Below, one piece after another: positions 27,160 through 35,154 of a DNA stretch of 64,000 bases. The DNA comes from Halomonas sp. A40-4 (GTDB taxonomy: Bacteria > Pseudomonadota > Gammaproteobacteria > Pseudomonadales > Halomonadaceae). The stretch lies in assembly GCF_015767635.1 (NCBI RefSeq), contig NZ_CP065230.1, forward strand, positions 930,001 through 994,000. The letters are read 5' to 3'. The notes beneath the pieces were generated by a model. That model was not told the origin of the DNA. It did no database searches and saw nothing but the letters and a program-made list of their open reading frames with translations. The first letter of the stretch is position 1. Each line of letters begins with the position of its first letter. The position numbers were made by a program, and so were the translations under genes.

Positions 27160-27927
27160 TCAGACTCGAGCAGATACCCTTAAACGGACATAGTCGGCGG
27201 TCCAGTTGCCCTGTGCATCGCGCAGGCTGTGGCCCAATAGAAGTTGGGTGTTGTCGATCACTGATTCACGCAAATCATCTTCCAAACCATGGAAGAACGG
27301 ATTGGCGAAGGTGTTCAGCCAGCCGGTCATGCCGGCGGGAAGTCGCGTTGGGCGAGGGATAAGCTCAATCGACTCGACCTTGAAGCCGACGGTTTCCAGC
27401 AGGTGGCGATAATCTTCCGCCGTTGGGAAATACCAGGGGTGGCGGCCACGCGCGCTGATACCGCGGAACTGCAGGGCGCCAATCAACGCAGTGCAAATGG
27501 CGGCGACGTTGCCATGCCCGCCAAACTCGGCGACAAAACGCCCGCCCGGTTTCAGGGCGCGTTTGATACTGGCCAGTACCGCTTGAGGGTCGAGCATCCA
27601 GTGCAGCGCTGCGTTGCTGAAAACCGCGTCGAACTCCTGATCGAACGGCATCTGGTAGGCGTCCATGACCCGCGCGTTCAGCCCGCGCTCCTGGGCGGCA
27701 CTGACCATGTCTTGCGAGGCATCGATTCCCACCACCTCAGCCCCGCTCTTGGCGATGCGCTCGGTTAGTACGCCATCGCCGCAACCCAGGTCCAAAATCC
27801 GTTCACCCTGCTTGGGGGCAAGCAATGCAAGCACTTCGTTGCCCATGTCGGGGACAAAGTTGGCATGCTGGGCATATCCTTCAGGGTTCCAGGATTGCCG
27901 AGTCGACTGGCGTGATGTATCGGTCAT
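27160..27927 (-). CDS. Class I SAM-dependent methyltransferase (trans-aconitate methyltransferase-like)
   Basis: The 255-residue protein has the SAM-binding motif I ILDLGCGDGVLTERI (about 44-58), the acidic residue VVGIDAS of motif II, and FDAVFSNAALHWMLDP (about 106-121), a segment typical of the Tam/UbiE-like group. The C-terminal region carries a family-specific insert (GRHPWYFPTAEDYR). The ATG was chosen where methyltransferase-like sequence begins; a frame to 28026 adds 33 non-conserved residues. The substrate is not certain. Confidence 0.82.
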   Translation of the reverse strand: MTDTSRQSTRQSWNPEGYAQHANFVPDMGNEVLALLAPKQGERILDLGCGDGVLTERIAKSGAEVVGIDASQDMVSAAQERGLNARVMDAYQMPFDQEFDAVFSNAALHWMLDPQAVLASIKRALKPGGRFVAEFGGHGNVAAICTALIGALQFRGISARGRHPWYFPTAEDYRHLLETVGFKVESIELIPRPTRLPAGMTGWLNTFANPFFHGLEDDLRESVIDNTQLLLGHSLRDAQGNWTADYVRLRVSARV

Positions 27928-28168
27928 AAATGCATCCAAGCGTGGTGTTCCGTTAAAACCATTGACTAAGTATAGCGTGACATCGGGGTTGGTGCGTTGT
28001 GCGCAAGACGTTTTACTGCAACCCAAGCGTTGGTTTTTGTATCTGAAGGGACCTGAGTAGGTAAGGTCGCTCCGGAAGCATTTGGCTATCCAATTCTCAG
28101 GGTTACCGCTAGGCTAGTAGCCTGTTGTTTTGTTGGATATTTGGATTGTTGGCAGAGGACGCAAGGTT

Positions 28169-29119
28169 ATGAACCAGGAAGTGCATCACGCAGAAGATGA
28201 TTTTGAAGGTGGCCTGGATGCGGAGGCGGCCGGTGAGCAAGAGACCGACGACACCATCGAGCGTTCAAAGCGAAACACTGAGAATGCCGAGCAGCAAGAG
28301 GCCAAAGAACTTCCTTCTCAGGCTGCCGCCGTTCACCAGCGGTTGCGCATGGATGGCCAAAAGGAGCTGGCGCGCGGCTCGATGGCACTGCTGCTGTCGG
28401 CGGTGGCCGCGGGCATCTCGATGAGCTTTTCCATGGTGGCACGGGGTGTCATGCACGCCAAACTGCCGGATAGTGATGTGGGGTTTCTGATCGAGTGCCT
28501 GGGTTACACTATCGGCTTTATTGCCGTGATCCTGGCCCGCCAGCAGCTGTTTACGGAAAATACCGTGACGGCGGTATTGCCCATTATGAGCAACCCGACA
28601 CGGAAAAATTTTGCTTTCCTGGGGCGTCTCTGGAGTGTGGTGCTCGTCGGTAACTTATTGGGCGCGGCACTTTCTGCTGCCACGTTTCTGTATATGCCAA
28701 TGTTTGACGCGGCCACTCATGAGTCGTTTACCGCGATTGGCGAGCACATGATGGAAAACTCGCCCTACGAGATGTTTGCCAAGGCCATTCTCGCCGGCTG
28801 GATGATTGCCACGCTGGTGTGGCTGATTCCCGCGGCCGGGCAAGCCAAGGTGTGGGTCATCATCATTATTACTTACGTCATGGCGATCGGCGAGTTCACC
28901 CACATCGTGGTGGGTGCGAGCGAAGGGTTTTACCTGTTGCTGATCGGTAATATCAGTTGGAGCGAGCTGGTGTTCCAGTTTGGCCTGCCCACGCTGGCGG
29001 GTAACGTGATCGGGGGTACCTTTATTTTTGCGTTGATCAGCCACGCACAAATTCGCGGCGACAAGGATCTTTCCGTGAAGGCCAAGCCGGACGACGCCAA
29101 CGGTGGATCACGCGATTAG
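28169..29119 (+). CDS. Formate/nitrite transporter family protein (YfdC-like)
   Basis: The 316-residue protein has an acidic, charged N-terminal extension (residues 1-58, many Glu and Gln) and then six membrane helices of the FNT fold, including ISMSFSMVARGVM and LAGWMIATLVWLIP. The long cytoplasmic N-terminus and the sequence around FTHIVVGASEGFYLL fit the YfdC branch rather than FocA or NirC. FNT pentamers pass small monovalent anions. The transported ion is unknown for this branch. The ATG was preferred to an upstream TTG. Confidence 0.85.
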   Translation: MNQEVHHAEDDFEGGLDAEAAGEQETDDTIERSKRNTENAEQQEAKELPSQAAAVHQRLRMDGQKELARGSMALLLSAVAAGISMSFSMVARGVMHAKLPDSDVGFLIECLGYTIGFIAVILARQQLFTENTVTAVLPIMSNPTRKNFAFLGRLWSVVLVGNLLGAALSAATFLYMPMFDAATHESFTAIGEHMMENSPYEMFAKAILAGWMIATLVWLIPAAGQAKVWVIIIITYVMAIGEFTHIVVGASEGFYLLLIGNISWSELVFQFGLPTLAGNVIGGTFIFALISHAQIRGDKDLSVKAKPDDANGGSRD

Positions 29120-29258
29120 CGTTGACAGCCTGCCCGCGGGGATCAACTTCGCCGGTATGCCCAAACGCTAGTTGGGGGGCAGCAGGCATGCTCAGGTGAA
29201 TTGGCTATACTCGGTTGTGAAGACCCCGCATAACAACAACGTGGCTCAGGAGGATCCA

Positions 29259-29888
29259 ATGACCCTACAGCGTGCCTACTGCCTGCTGGCAGCCTTTTAT
29301 AGCCTGTTATTGGTAATCGGCATTATTGCCATATTGATGGGTGGCGGTACGCTGCTCGCGGCGGTGTATCTGGTCGTCGGTTTTTTTGCCGTGCTGGGGC
29401 TTTGGGGAATAAGCCTTCAGCGCAGCGTGATGAACCCGCGTATGTGGCGACCGCTGGCGGTTGCACTGGCCGTGGGTGCGGTCGTGCAATTTGTGGTGAT
29501 GCTGCAAATGTCGGTGTCAGGTGTCACCCTGACATGGGTATTGACCAGCAGCATCTTTGCCATTCTGCTGGCGATTATGCTCTATCACTACGGTAACCGC
29601 GACCAGCCGCTGTGGGCCACGGAAGACGAGAGAAGTGATGCAAACCGATTACGGGTCATGCTCCAGCAGCAAACAGCGCTCACTGCGGTTCACCGCGAAG
29701 GCGAGCGCGAAAACCATGCCAACGTTTTCAAGGTAGGTAACGAGTACGAGGCCAATATCACCCGCCACTCGCCGGAAGGTCAGGAAGCTTTCAGCGAACG
29801 CTTCCGCCATCCCGAGTCGTTGGTGTTCTTCCTGGAAAAATTTGCCAGTATATCGATCAACGATTTTCAAAGGCCCACCGCTAACTGA
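29259..29888 (+). CDS. Hypothetical membrane protein
   Basis: The 209-residue protein has four predicted membrane helices in its first 115 residues (about 8-30, 32-50, 64-84 and 88-110) and a hydrophilic C-terminal tail of about 95 residues that is probably cytoplasmic. I recognise no family. A strong CAGGAGGA site precedes the ATG. Its end overlaps the stop region of the opposite padR gene by 8 bp. Confidence 0.65.
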   Translation: MTLQRAYCLLAAFYSLLLVIGIIAILMGGGTLLAAVYLVVGFFAVLGLWGISLQRSVMNPRMWRPLAVALAVGAVVQFVVMLQMSVSGVTLTWVLTSSIFAILLAIMLYHYGNRDQPLWATEDERSDANRLRVMLQQQTALTAVHREGERENHANVFKVGNEYEANITRHSPEGQEAFSERFRHPESLVFFLEKFASISINDFQRPTAN

Positions 29889-30423
29889 TTGCCTCGCGAT
29901 CTTCCTCTAGCACTTCATCGATCCAGGCCAGCCAGGTCTGGGTCAAGCGTTTGCCCAGGAGCAACGTGTGCCACGGGGCGCGCTCGTGCGGGTGAAGTGA
30001 GTCGGGAGAGGAAAACCACGCCGACTCAATAGCCTGGTAGCTATCCATCCGTTCTTCCAAGGTGTTGCGCAGCGAAGCCAGTTCCGCATGGCGGGCGTCG
30101 GCTGGCCAGCGTTCCCAGACAAAGAATTTGGCAAACAACGGCGACCTCACGGGTTGGGGCCCCAGTGGGCTGGCCAGCCACGATTCCAGAAATGCAATTC
30201 CTTCCGAGGTAATGTGGTAAACCTTGCGATCCGGCTTGTCGTATTGGGCCACGGTCTGACAGCTCAACAGTTGCTCTCGCTGCATTTTGTCCAGCTCACG
30301 GTAAATCTGCTGGTGGCTGGCCTGCCAGACATGAGCGAGTCCTGTCCTGAAACGCTGTAGAACGTCGTACCCAGTACCCGGTTCGCGTTGTAGTGTGATA
30401 AGCAGTACGGCTCGTAATGACAT
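29881..30423 (-). CDS. PadR-family transcriptional regulator
   Basis: The 180-residue protein has the PadR winged helix-turn-helix (about residues 3-80: LLITLQREPGTGYDVLQRF, then HVWQASHQQIYRELDKM with the conserved QIYREL) and a C-terminal Vir_act_alpha_C-like helical dimerisation domain. PadR proteins are usually ligand-responsive repressors that control themselves and a neighbour. It is divergent from the DUF2306 gene, and the gap contains several copies of a TTGCAT/ATGCAA element that is a credible operator. Confidence 0.9.
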   Translation of the reverse strand: MSLRAVLLITLQREPGTGYDVLQRFRTGLAHVWQASHQQIYRELDKMQREQLLSCQTVAQYDKPDRKVYHITSEGIAFLESWLASPLGPQPVRSPLFAKFFVWERWPADARHAELASLRNTLEERMDSYQAIESAWFSSPDSLHPHERAPWHTLLLGKRLTQTWLAWIDEVLEEDREAIS

Positions 30424-30434
30424 GGATGGCCTCG

Positions 30435-30504
30435 TTGCATTTATGCATATTGTTGCATACTGAGCGCGTCGCTACTATGCTTCTTGATATGCAACAAGTT
30501 GCAT
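30435..30504. promoter_or_regulatory. PadR operator cluster
   Basis: ATGCAAC-AA-GTTGCAT at 30489-30504 is a near-perfect dyad with 7-bp arms. Nearer the padR start are TTGCAT (30435), TATGCATAT (30442-30450) and TTGCAT (30453). PadR proteins bind ATGCAT- or ATGTN8ACAT-like dyads, so these sites probably repress padR and the divergent DUF2306 gene. Confidence 0.6.
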
Positions 30505-30544
30505 TTAATGTCAGAGCGTTCAGGATCAGAGGCGCGAGAGGAAT

Positions 30545-30916
30545 GTGGTGTTAACGTTACATCTGTGGGCATCGTTTACAGGACTTGGTGTAGGCGTAAT
30601 CGTATTGCTAAGGCATAAAGGCGACTGGCTGCACAAAACCTTGGGCATAGCGTGGGTATCTGCAATGGTGGCATCGGCGCTCAGCTCCTTTTGGCTGGGG
30701 GGTGGGGTGTTTCCCATGATCGGTCATTGGGGCCCTATCCACCTATTATCGTTGTGGATGCTGGTAGCCATATCGCTAGCGCTTCTGGCGATCCTGCAGG
30801 GCCGTGTCCGAGATCACAAACGATGGATGCTTGGCGCTTATGTCGGCTTGTTAGGCGCCTTTATCGGCACATTGATGCCTGGGCGGTGGGTCTCGGCTCA
30901 GTTGGGCATCTGGTGA
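30545..30916 (+). CDS. DUF2306 small membrane protein
   Basis: The 123-residue protein has four membrane helices. HLWASFTGLGVGVIVLLRHKGDWLHKTLGIAWV (residues 6-38; key features are the first His and the K-G-x-x-H-K turn), followed later by DHKRWMLGAYVGLLGAFIGTLMPGR, is the DUF2306 pattern. Translation starts at GTG after AGAGG; the nearby ATG is out of frame. It is probably repressed by the divergent PadR protein. The function of the family is unknown. Confidence 0.8.
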   Translation: MVLTLHLWASFTGLGVGVIVLLRHKGDWLHKTLGIAWVSAMVASALSSFWLGGGVFPMIGHWGPIHLLSLWMLVAISLALLAILQGRVRDHKRWMLGAYVGLLGAFIGTLMPGRWVSAQLGIW

Positions 30917-30929
30917 CAAGGAGTAGTGA

Positions 30930-31004
30930 ATGTTTCTAGGATTGAGTGCTTTTCCGCTCACCCCCATGAACGAGCACAGGCCCGATGAAGACGCGTTCCG
31001 CTAG
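30930..31004 (+). pseudogene. 5' fragment of a dapA-like gene
   Basis: A 24-codon frame MFLGLSAFPLTPMNEHRPDE... closely matches the first residues of the full dapA-like gene near 62.2 kb (MLTGLSAFPLTPMNEQGINE). It keeps a ribosome site (AAGGAG) and then ends at TAG, immediately against the terminator of the opposite gene. The remaining roughly 270 codons are missing. It is a relic of a duplicated dapA-like gene. Confidence 0.8.
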
Positions 31005-31030
31005 AAAAAACACCCGGCCGTGGCCGGGTG
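31005..31030 (-). terminator. Rho-independent terminator of the glycerophosphodiesterase gene
   Basis: On the minus strand CACCCGGC and GCCGGGTG form a stem of at least 8 bp around a 4-nt loop, followed by six T residues. It begins 21 bp past the stop codon. Confidence 0.9.
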
Positions 31031-31051
31031 TGATAGTGCGTGAAACAGTGG

Positions 31052-31987
31052 TTACTCGACGAGTTCGAGCAGGCGGTCAGGATAGTTGGTGAACAGACCG
31101 TTGACGCCCATGTCCATCAGACGCTCCATTTCCTCGGTTTCGTTGATGGTATAGACGTGCACCGGCAGGCCGTTTTCCTGGGCTTGCTGGACAAAGTCGG
31201 CGTCAATGACCTCCTGGCCGTCATAGAGGTAGTTCGTGCCGATGCCCACGGCGTAGTCGGCAACTGCCTGGAAGTCTTCATCGGTAATCTCGGCGGGGCC
31301 CGGTGTTACGCCTGTCCACTCCACCAGTGTCGAATCGTCTTCTTCGCTGGGGTAGTACCACACCAGCTGGATCAGCGGTACGTCGTCGTTAAGTTCCTGC
31401 ACTTTCAACAGGCTGTCCTGCTCGAAGGACTGAACAAGGACGCGACCGTTCTCGATCATGTCGTATTCTTCCAGCTTTTCCACCAGCGCTTCTTCCAGGC
31501 CCGGGTTCAACTGGGGCGACTTTGTTTCGATGTAGTAGCGGGCATCGTGACCAAAGTGTTCGAACAGCTCATCCAGGGTGAGCATCTGCGCCCCTGCAAA
31601 GTCATCGCTGGCGCTATCGGGGTTTGCCTCGTTGAACCAGGTGCCGGTATCCAGCGCCTTCAGCTCTTCCAGGGTGTAGTCGTTGATCGCGCCTTCGCCA
31701 TCGCTGGTGCGGTCGATGGCGTCATCATGAAACACCACCACTTCACCGTCGGACGAAAGCTGGGCGTCCAACTCCAGGTAATCAACCCCCCACTCATGGG
31801 CCAGTTCGTAGGCCGCCATGGTGCTCTCCGGCGCATGGCCGCTGGCGCCCCGGTGGGCGATGACTTGAAACGATTGCAGATCTTTTAGCTGCTGCTCCAG
31901 CGGCGAGGTATCCGCCAAGGCGGCGGTCGTGGCAGCACCAGCGAAAAGACCCATCGATACGGCGGTCACTAGCGGAAGACGTTGCAT
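31052..31987 (-). CDS. Periplasmic glycerophosphodiester phosphodiesterase
   Basis: The 311-residue GDPD-family enzyme splits glycerophosphodiesters into glycerol 3-phosphate and alcohol. Residues 1-25 form a signal peptide ending AALA. Catalytic motifs: IAHRGASGHAPEST with H45 and R46, DYLELDAQ with E72 and D74, and VVVFHDDAIDRTSDG with H87. The later VQSFEQDSLLK and VYTINETEEM segments are also family features. It could supply glycerol and phosphate from lipid debris. No glp genes adjoin it. It is divergent from the PQQ-type dehydrogenase gene. Confidence 0.9.
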   Translation of the reverse strand: MQRLPLVTAVSMGLFAGAATTAALADTSPLEQQLKDLQSFQVIAHRGASGHAPESTMAAYELAHEWGVDYLELDAQLSSDGEVVVFHDDAIDRTSDGEGAINDYTLEELKALDTGTWFNEANPDSASDDFAGAQMLTLDELFEHFGHDARYYIETKSPQLNPGLEEALVEKLEEYDMIENGRVLVQSFEQDSLLKVQELNDDVPLIQLVWYYPSEEDDSTLVEWTGVTPGPAEITDEDFQAVADYAVGIGTNYLYDGQEVIDADFVQQAQENGLPVHVYTINETEEMERLMDMGVNGLFTNYPDRLLELVE

Positions 31988-32168
31988 AATTGTTTCCCTT
32001 TATTGAATGTTCGTTTAATAACACTACCCGCTTTCGAGGATTATGCCAAATGAGCGACGTATCGATATTGATGTGTCTTAACAATAGAAAAGTCGCTGAT
32101 CTCACTGAATTACCCAGAAGCTGCTAGTCTGTGAGACAGGCAAATTATCCCATCTTCCGAGCAGATTG

Positions 32169-33767
32169 ATGACCCAACCATCAGGCATATTTTCCAGCGT
32201 TATCCCTTTTGTAATCGCCCTGCTGGTAGGCGTGGTCCTGGGTAGCGTGGTGCAAACCCAGCTCAACCTGGCAGCGATACAGTCGATGGGCGTGGCAATA
32301 CCGCCAGCCGTAAGAATCAACACCACATGGCAGGATCTGCTCAGTTTTGCGCCGCTTTACGCACTGTTGTTTGGCGTGGGTTTCGTTGCTTCCCAGTCCT
32401 TGGCCTTGCTGCTGTCCCGTCAACTGGGCGGTCGGTATTCAATACCGCTGTGTGGGGTCGCCGGGATTGTCGGGCTCTGGGCCACGTTGTGGCTGGTTAA
32501 TACCCTAGCCCCACCGCCCACCTTGATTGCCGCAACGCGTGGTGCTGGCGGGCTTGTTGCCATGCTGGCGACCGCGGGAGTGGCCGGTACCGTGTTCGCG
32601 GGGCTGCGTCGACGTGTCCAAGATGCCAATCGCCCGCGCGGCTTTTCCGGTTTCGCGGTGTTGCTCGCTGTCGGTGGTTTGGCCACGGTATTGCCTGGGA
32701 TTAGCCAACCGGCCCAGGCGAAGGCCGACCTGCCGTATCATATTGAAACGCTTGCCGACGATTTAGCGCACCCTTGGTCGCTGGCCTTTCTGCCCGACGG
32801 GCGGATGCTGGTCACCGAGCGCCCGGGCCGGCTACGGCTGCTGAGCAATGAAGGGGAAACACTGGTGGAATTGCTGGGCGGCGTGCCGGAGGTATTTGCC
32901 GCTGGGCAAGCAGGGCTGTTTGATGTGGCGCTTTCACCGCAGTTTGAAGACGACCGGCAGGTGTATCTCAGCTACGCCTGCGGCACTGCACATGCCAACC
33001 ACACCTGTCTGGCCCGGGCCACACTGGCAGAGAACAGCCTGGAAAACGTCAGCGAGATATTTCGTGCTCAACCCGCCAAGCAGGGCGCTGCCCACTTCGG
33101 CGGGCGCATCGCCTGGCTACCGGATGGCACCCTGATACTGACCCTGGGCGATGGCTTTGATTACCGCGAGGAGGCACAGAATCTGGGCAATCATATCGGC
33201 AGCCTTGTGCGGCTAAACCCAGATGGCAGCGTGCCCCAGGACAACCCCTTTGTGTACTACGGTGAGGCTCGCCCGGAAATCTACAGTCTCGGGCACCGCA
33301 ACGTACAAGGGTTGGTGTTCGACAACCAACAACAGCGGCTTATCGCCCACGAACACGGCCCGCGGGGCGGTGACGAGATCAATATCATCGAAGCAGGTGC
33401 TAACTACGGCTGGCCAATCGCCACGGGTGGGCTGGATTACACCGGCGCACGGGTGACGCCGTTCGAAGACTACCCAGGTACCGAACCACCGACGCTTGAA
33501 TGGACGCCCTCGATTGCACCTTCCGGCATGGCGCTCTACAGCGGTGAGCTGTTTCCCGAATGGCAGGGCGACTTGCTGGTCGGCGCACTGGTCAATAAAG
33601 AAGTGCGCCGCGTCCGATTATCTGATGACGGCTCAAGTGCCAAAGACGTAGAAGGGCTGTTCGGCGAGCTGGAAGAGCGCATTCGCGATGTGCGCCAAGG
33701 GCCGGATGGCGCGATCTACCTGCTCACCGACAGCCCGCAGGGCAGGTTGCTGAAAGTGATACCGTAG
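32169..33767 (+). CDS. Membrane-anchored PQQ-dependent (Gdh/YliI-like) sugar dehydrogenase
   Basis: The 532-residue protein joins an N-terminal membrane module (about residues 1-185, four or five helices) to a six-bladed aldose sugar dehydrogenase domain (about 190-532). The C-terminal part shows the YliI/soluble-GDH pattern: LAHPWSLAFLPDGRMLVTERPGRLRLL, GLFDVALSPQF, and LGHRNVQGLVFDN with the catalytic His. Such enzymes oxidise aldoses in the periplasm with PQQ. Most relatives are secreted without a membrane module, so the fusion is notable. The start is the ATG; a TTG just before it is in frame. No pqq genes lie in the window. Confidence 0.85.
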   Translation: MTQPSGIFSSVIPFVIALLVGVVLGSVVQTQLNLAAIQSMGVAIPPAVRINTTWQDLLSFAPLYALLFGVGFVASQSLALLLSRQLGGRYSIPLCGVAGIVGLWATLWLVNTLAPPPTLIAATRGAGGLVAMLATAGVAGTVFAGLRRRVQDANRPRGFSGFAVLLAVGGLATVLPGISQPAQAKADLPYHIETLADDLAHPWSLAFLPDGRMLVTERPGRLRLLSNEGETLVELLGGVPEVFAAGQAGLFDVALSPQFEDDRQVYLSYACGTAHANHTCLARATLAENSLENVSEIFRAQPAKQGAAHFGGRIAWLPDGTLILTLGDGFDYREEAQNLGNHIGSLVRLNPDGSVPQDNPFVYYGEARPEIYSLGHRNVQGLVFDNQQQRLIAHEHGPRGGDEINIIEAGANYGWPIATGGLDYTGARVTPFEDYPGTEPPTLEWTPSIAPSGMALYSGELFPEWQGDLLVGALVNKEVRRVRLSDDGSSAKDVEGLFGELEERIRDVRQGPDGAIYLLTDSPQGRLLKVIP

Positions 33768-33825
33768 CCTGGATTTCTCATGGCCCTTTCAGTCACTTTC
33801 TTTTCTGTCCCATGAGAAGTTCGAG

Positions 33826-34143
33826 CTAGGCAAGCAGATATAAACATACTAACGTTCCGACCTCTGCGACCCCTATCGCTTCTAGTACATCTATTAACTC
33901 ACAGGGGGAAAAAGCTGGTGGATCGTCAGAGTAGAAGAACCTAAGTAGCTGACCTATACTGCTTGTCGTCACGCTCAATAGCATGATAATTATTTCTATC
34001 GAGTTTATTTCAAAAAGCACAAGTAGTGCTGTTAATAAAATGATTAATACAAACATGACGTTTAAGGTAAGGCTTTTATTATTAATGCCGTCATCCAGGC
34101 CTTTATGAGCTAGATAGGGTTTGGGTAAGTGAGGTAGGAACAT
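33826..34143 (-). CDS. Hypothetical small membrane protein
   Basis: The 105-residue frame has two strongly hydrophobic segments (about 28-45 and 48-66) and a possible third at the C-terminus. Its base composition is AT-richer than the neighbours. I recognise no family. It lies between the sugar dehydrogenase and the eptA remnant, in a stretch that looks foreign or decaying. It may not be a real gene. Confidence 0.35.
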   Translation of the reverse strand: MFLPHLPKPYLAHKGLDDGINNKSLTLNVMFVLIILLTALLVLFEINSIEIIIMLLSVTTSSIGQLLRFFYSDDPPAFSPCELIDVLEAIGVAEVGTLVCLYLLA

Positions 34144-34203
34144 GCATCCACCACTGAGGTTGTTAGAATAACCACATCATGCCATCAAAGACTTAACGAC
34201 TAC

Positions 34204-34932
34204 TTAAAAGTTGGTGATTGGGTAGGAAACGACACAGTTGGCTTTTATCTTACTTTTTTTGGAAAACATCCGTTGTCTTGAGCACGTGGCTAAATCAGAG
34301 CAGTTGCAGGTGGGCACAAAACGTTCGAAAGCAACAGGGTAGCGTTGGTAATAGCTGGGCCCATGGTTGCCCATCTTATGCACCACGACCACATGGTCAG
34401 CTGAGGTACTGTCAATTTGCGTGGTTAAATCTTGAACCAGCGCCTCGTCCAAGTACCGTCCATCTTGGCACAAAAGCGCACAGTCCTATGGCGAGAGCGC
34501 TTTTGTGTCACTCCCGACACCCTACAGCCTGACTGGTTATCAAGCCAGGTGACCTTCTATTCCGGCGTGGGCTAATGCGTTCAGCAAAGATTCATGCTGC
34601 TGAGCATAGGCACTTACGTAATCGTCACGCCCCGGCAATGAAAACATACAGGGGAATGAGACCGCCGTGCTTGTGCCGCAAGCAGTCACTTCTGAAAAAT
34701 TGATAATGTCGGGCTGCTGGGCAAGTATGGGCGTGGTTTGGCGTCCATAACCATTTAATCCCCAATTCGCCGCCCGCGCCGTTTCGCCCACCACGATGAC
34801 GAACAGTGTAAGTTTGTCACCCACGTGTGAAATGGTACGGGCATCCTTTCCCACTGTTCGAAAAGTAAAGCTCATGAAGACCAAAAAGTGAAGGCAGGCC
34901 ATTATCAAAACATAGTGGCAAAGGTAAACCAC
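34204..34932 (-). pseudogene. eptA: Broken phosphoethanolamine-lipid A transferase gene (eptA)
   Basis: Two separate frames match consecutive parts of EptA. The upstream one (34540-34932) has VIVVGETARAANWGLNGYGR, ACGTSTAVSFPCMFS with the nucleophile threonine, and stops after HAGIEGHLA. The downstream one (34204-34473) has CQDGRYLDEALVQDL and HKMGNHGPSYYQRYP, then diverges after FVPTC. The N-terminal membrane region, the segment between the two frames and about the last 130 residues are missing. The intact enzyme would add phosphoethanolamine to lipid A and confer polymyxin resistance; this copy cannot. It sits near a pmrAB-like system, its usual regulator. Confidence 0.88.
34469..34507. repeat. 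11-bp perfect inverted repeat at the eptA break
   Basis: CACAAAAGCGC and GCGCTTTTGTG flank a 17-nt centre exactly where eptA sequence is interrupted between its two remaining frames. It could be a scar of the event that removed the missing segment, or a hairpin. Confidence 0.7.
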
Positions 34933-35154
34933 GCCTGTAAGGAAAGAAGGTCATAGCCAGCAAGGGCTTGTTGCAAAAAAGGTACATTGTAAAAGAACTG
35001 AATATGACAACGACCTATAAGACAAGTTGCTCCGTGCTTAATGCGGGTCGATAACGCCAACCGGTGTCAATAAGTTTTGAAGGTAATGAAAGCGAAGGGG
35101 GCATCGAAAGGCTCTCTATGAAAAGATTAACGAACGGTTATGCGCGTCAATTCA

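Noticed and set aside
31040..31888. Long open frame (282 codons) on the plus strand opposite the glycerophosphodiesterase gene
   Set aside because: It lies wholly antisense to a clear GDPD gene with catalytic motifs and a signal peptide, and its translation is rich in Val, His and Phe with no family pattern. It is a GC-bias shadow.
33775..33818. TTCTCATGG/CCATGAGAA inverted repeat after the sugar dehydrogenase
   Set aside because: The loop of 26 nt is long and there is no U-tract, so I did not call a terminator.
34965..34980. GGCTTGTTGCAAAAAA, similar to some insertion-sequence ends
   Set aside because: No matching opposite end, target duplication or transposase fragment was found nearby, so an IS remnant cannot be supported.
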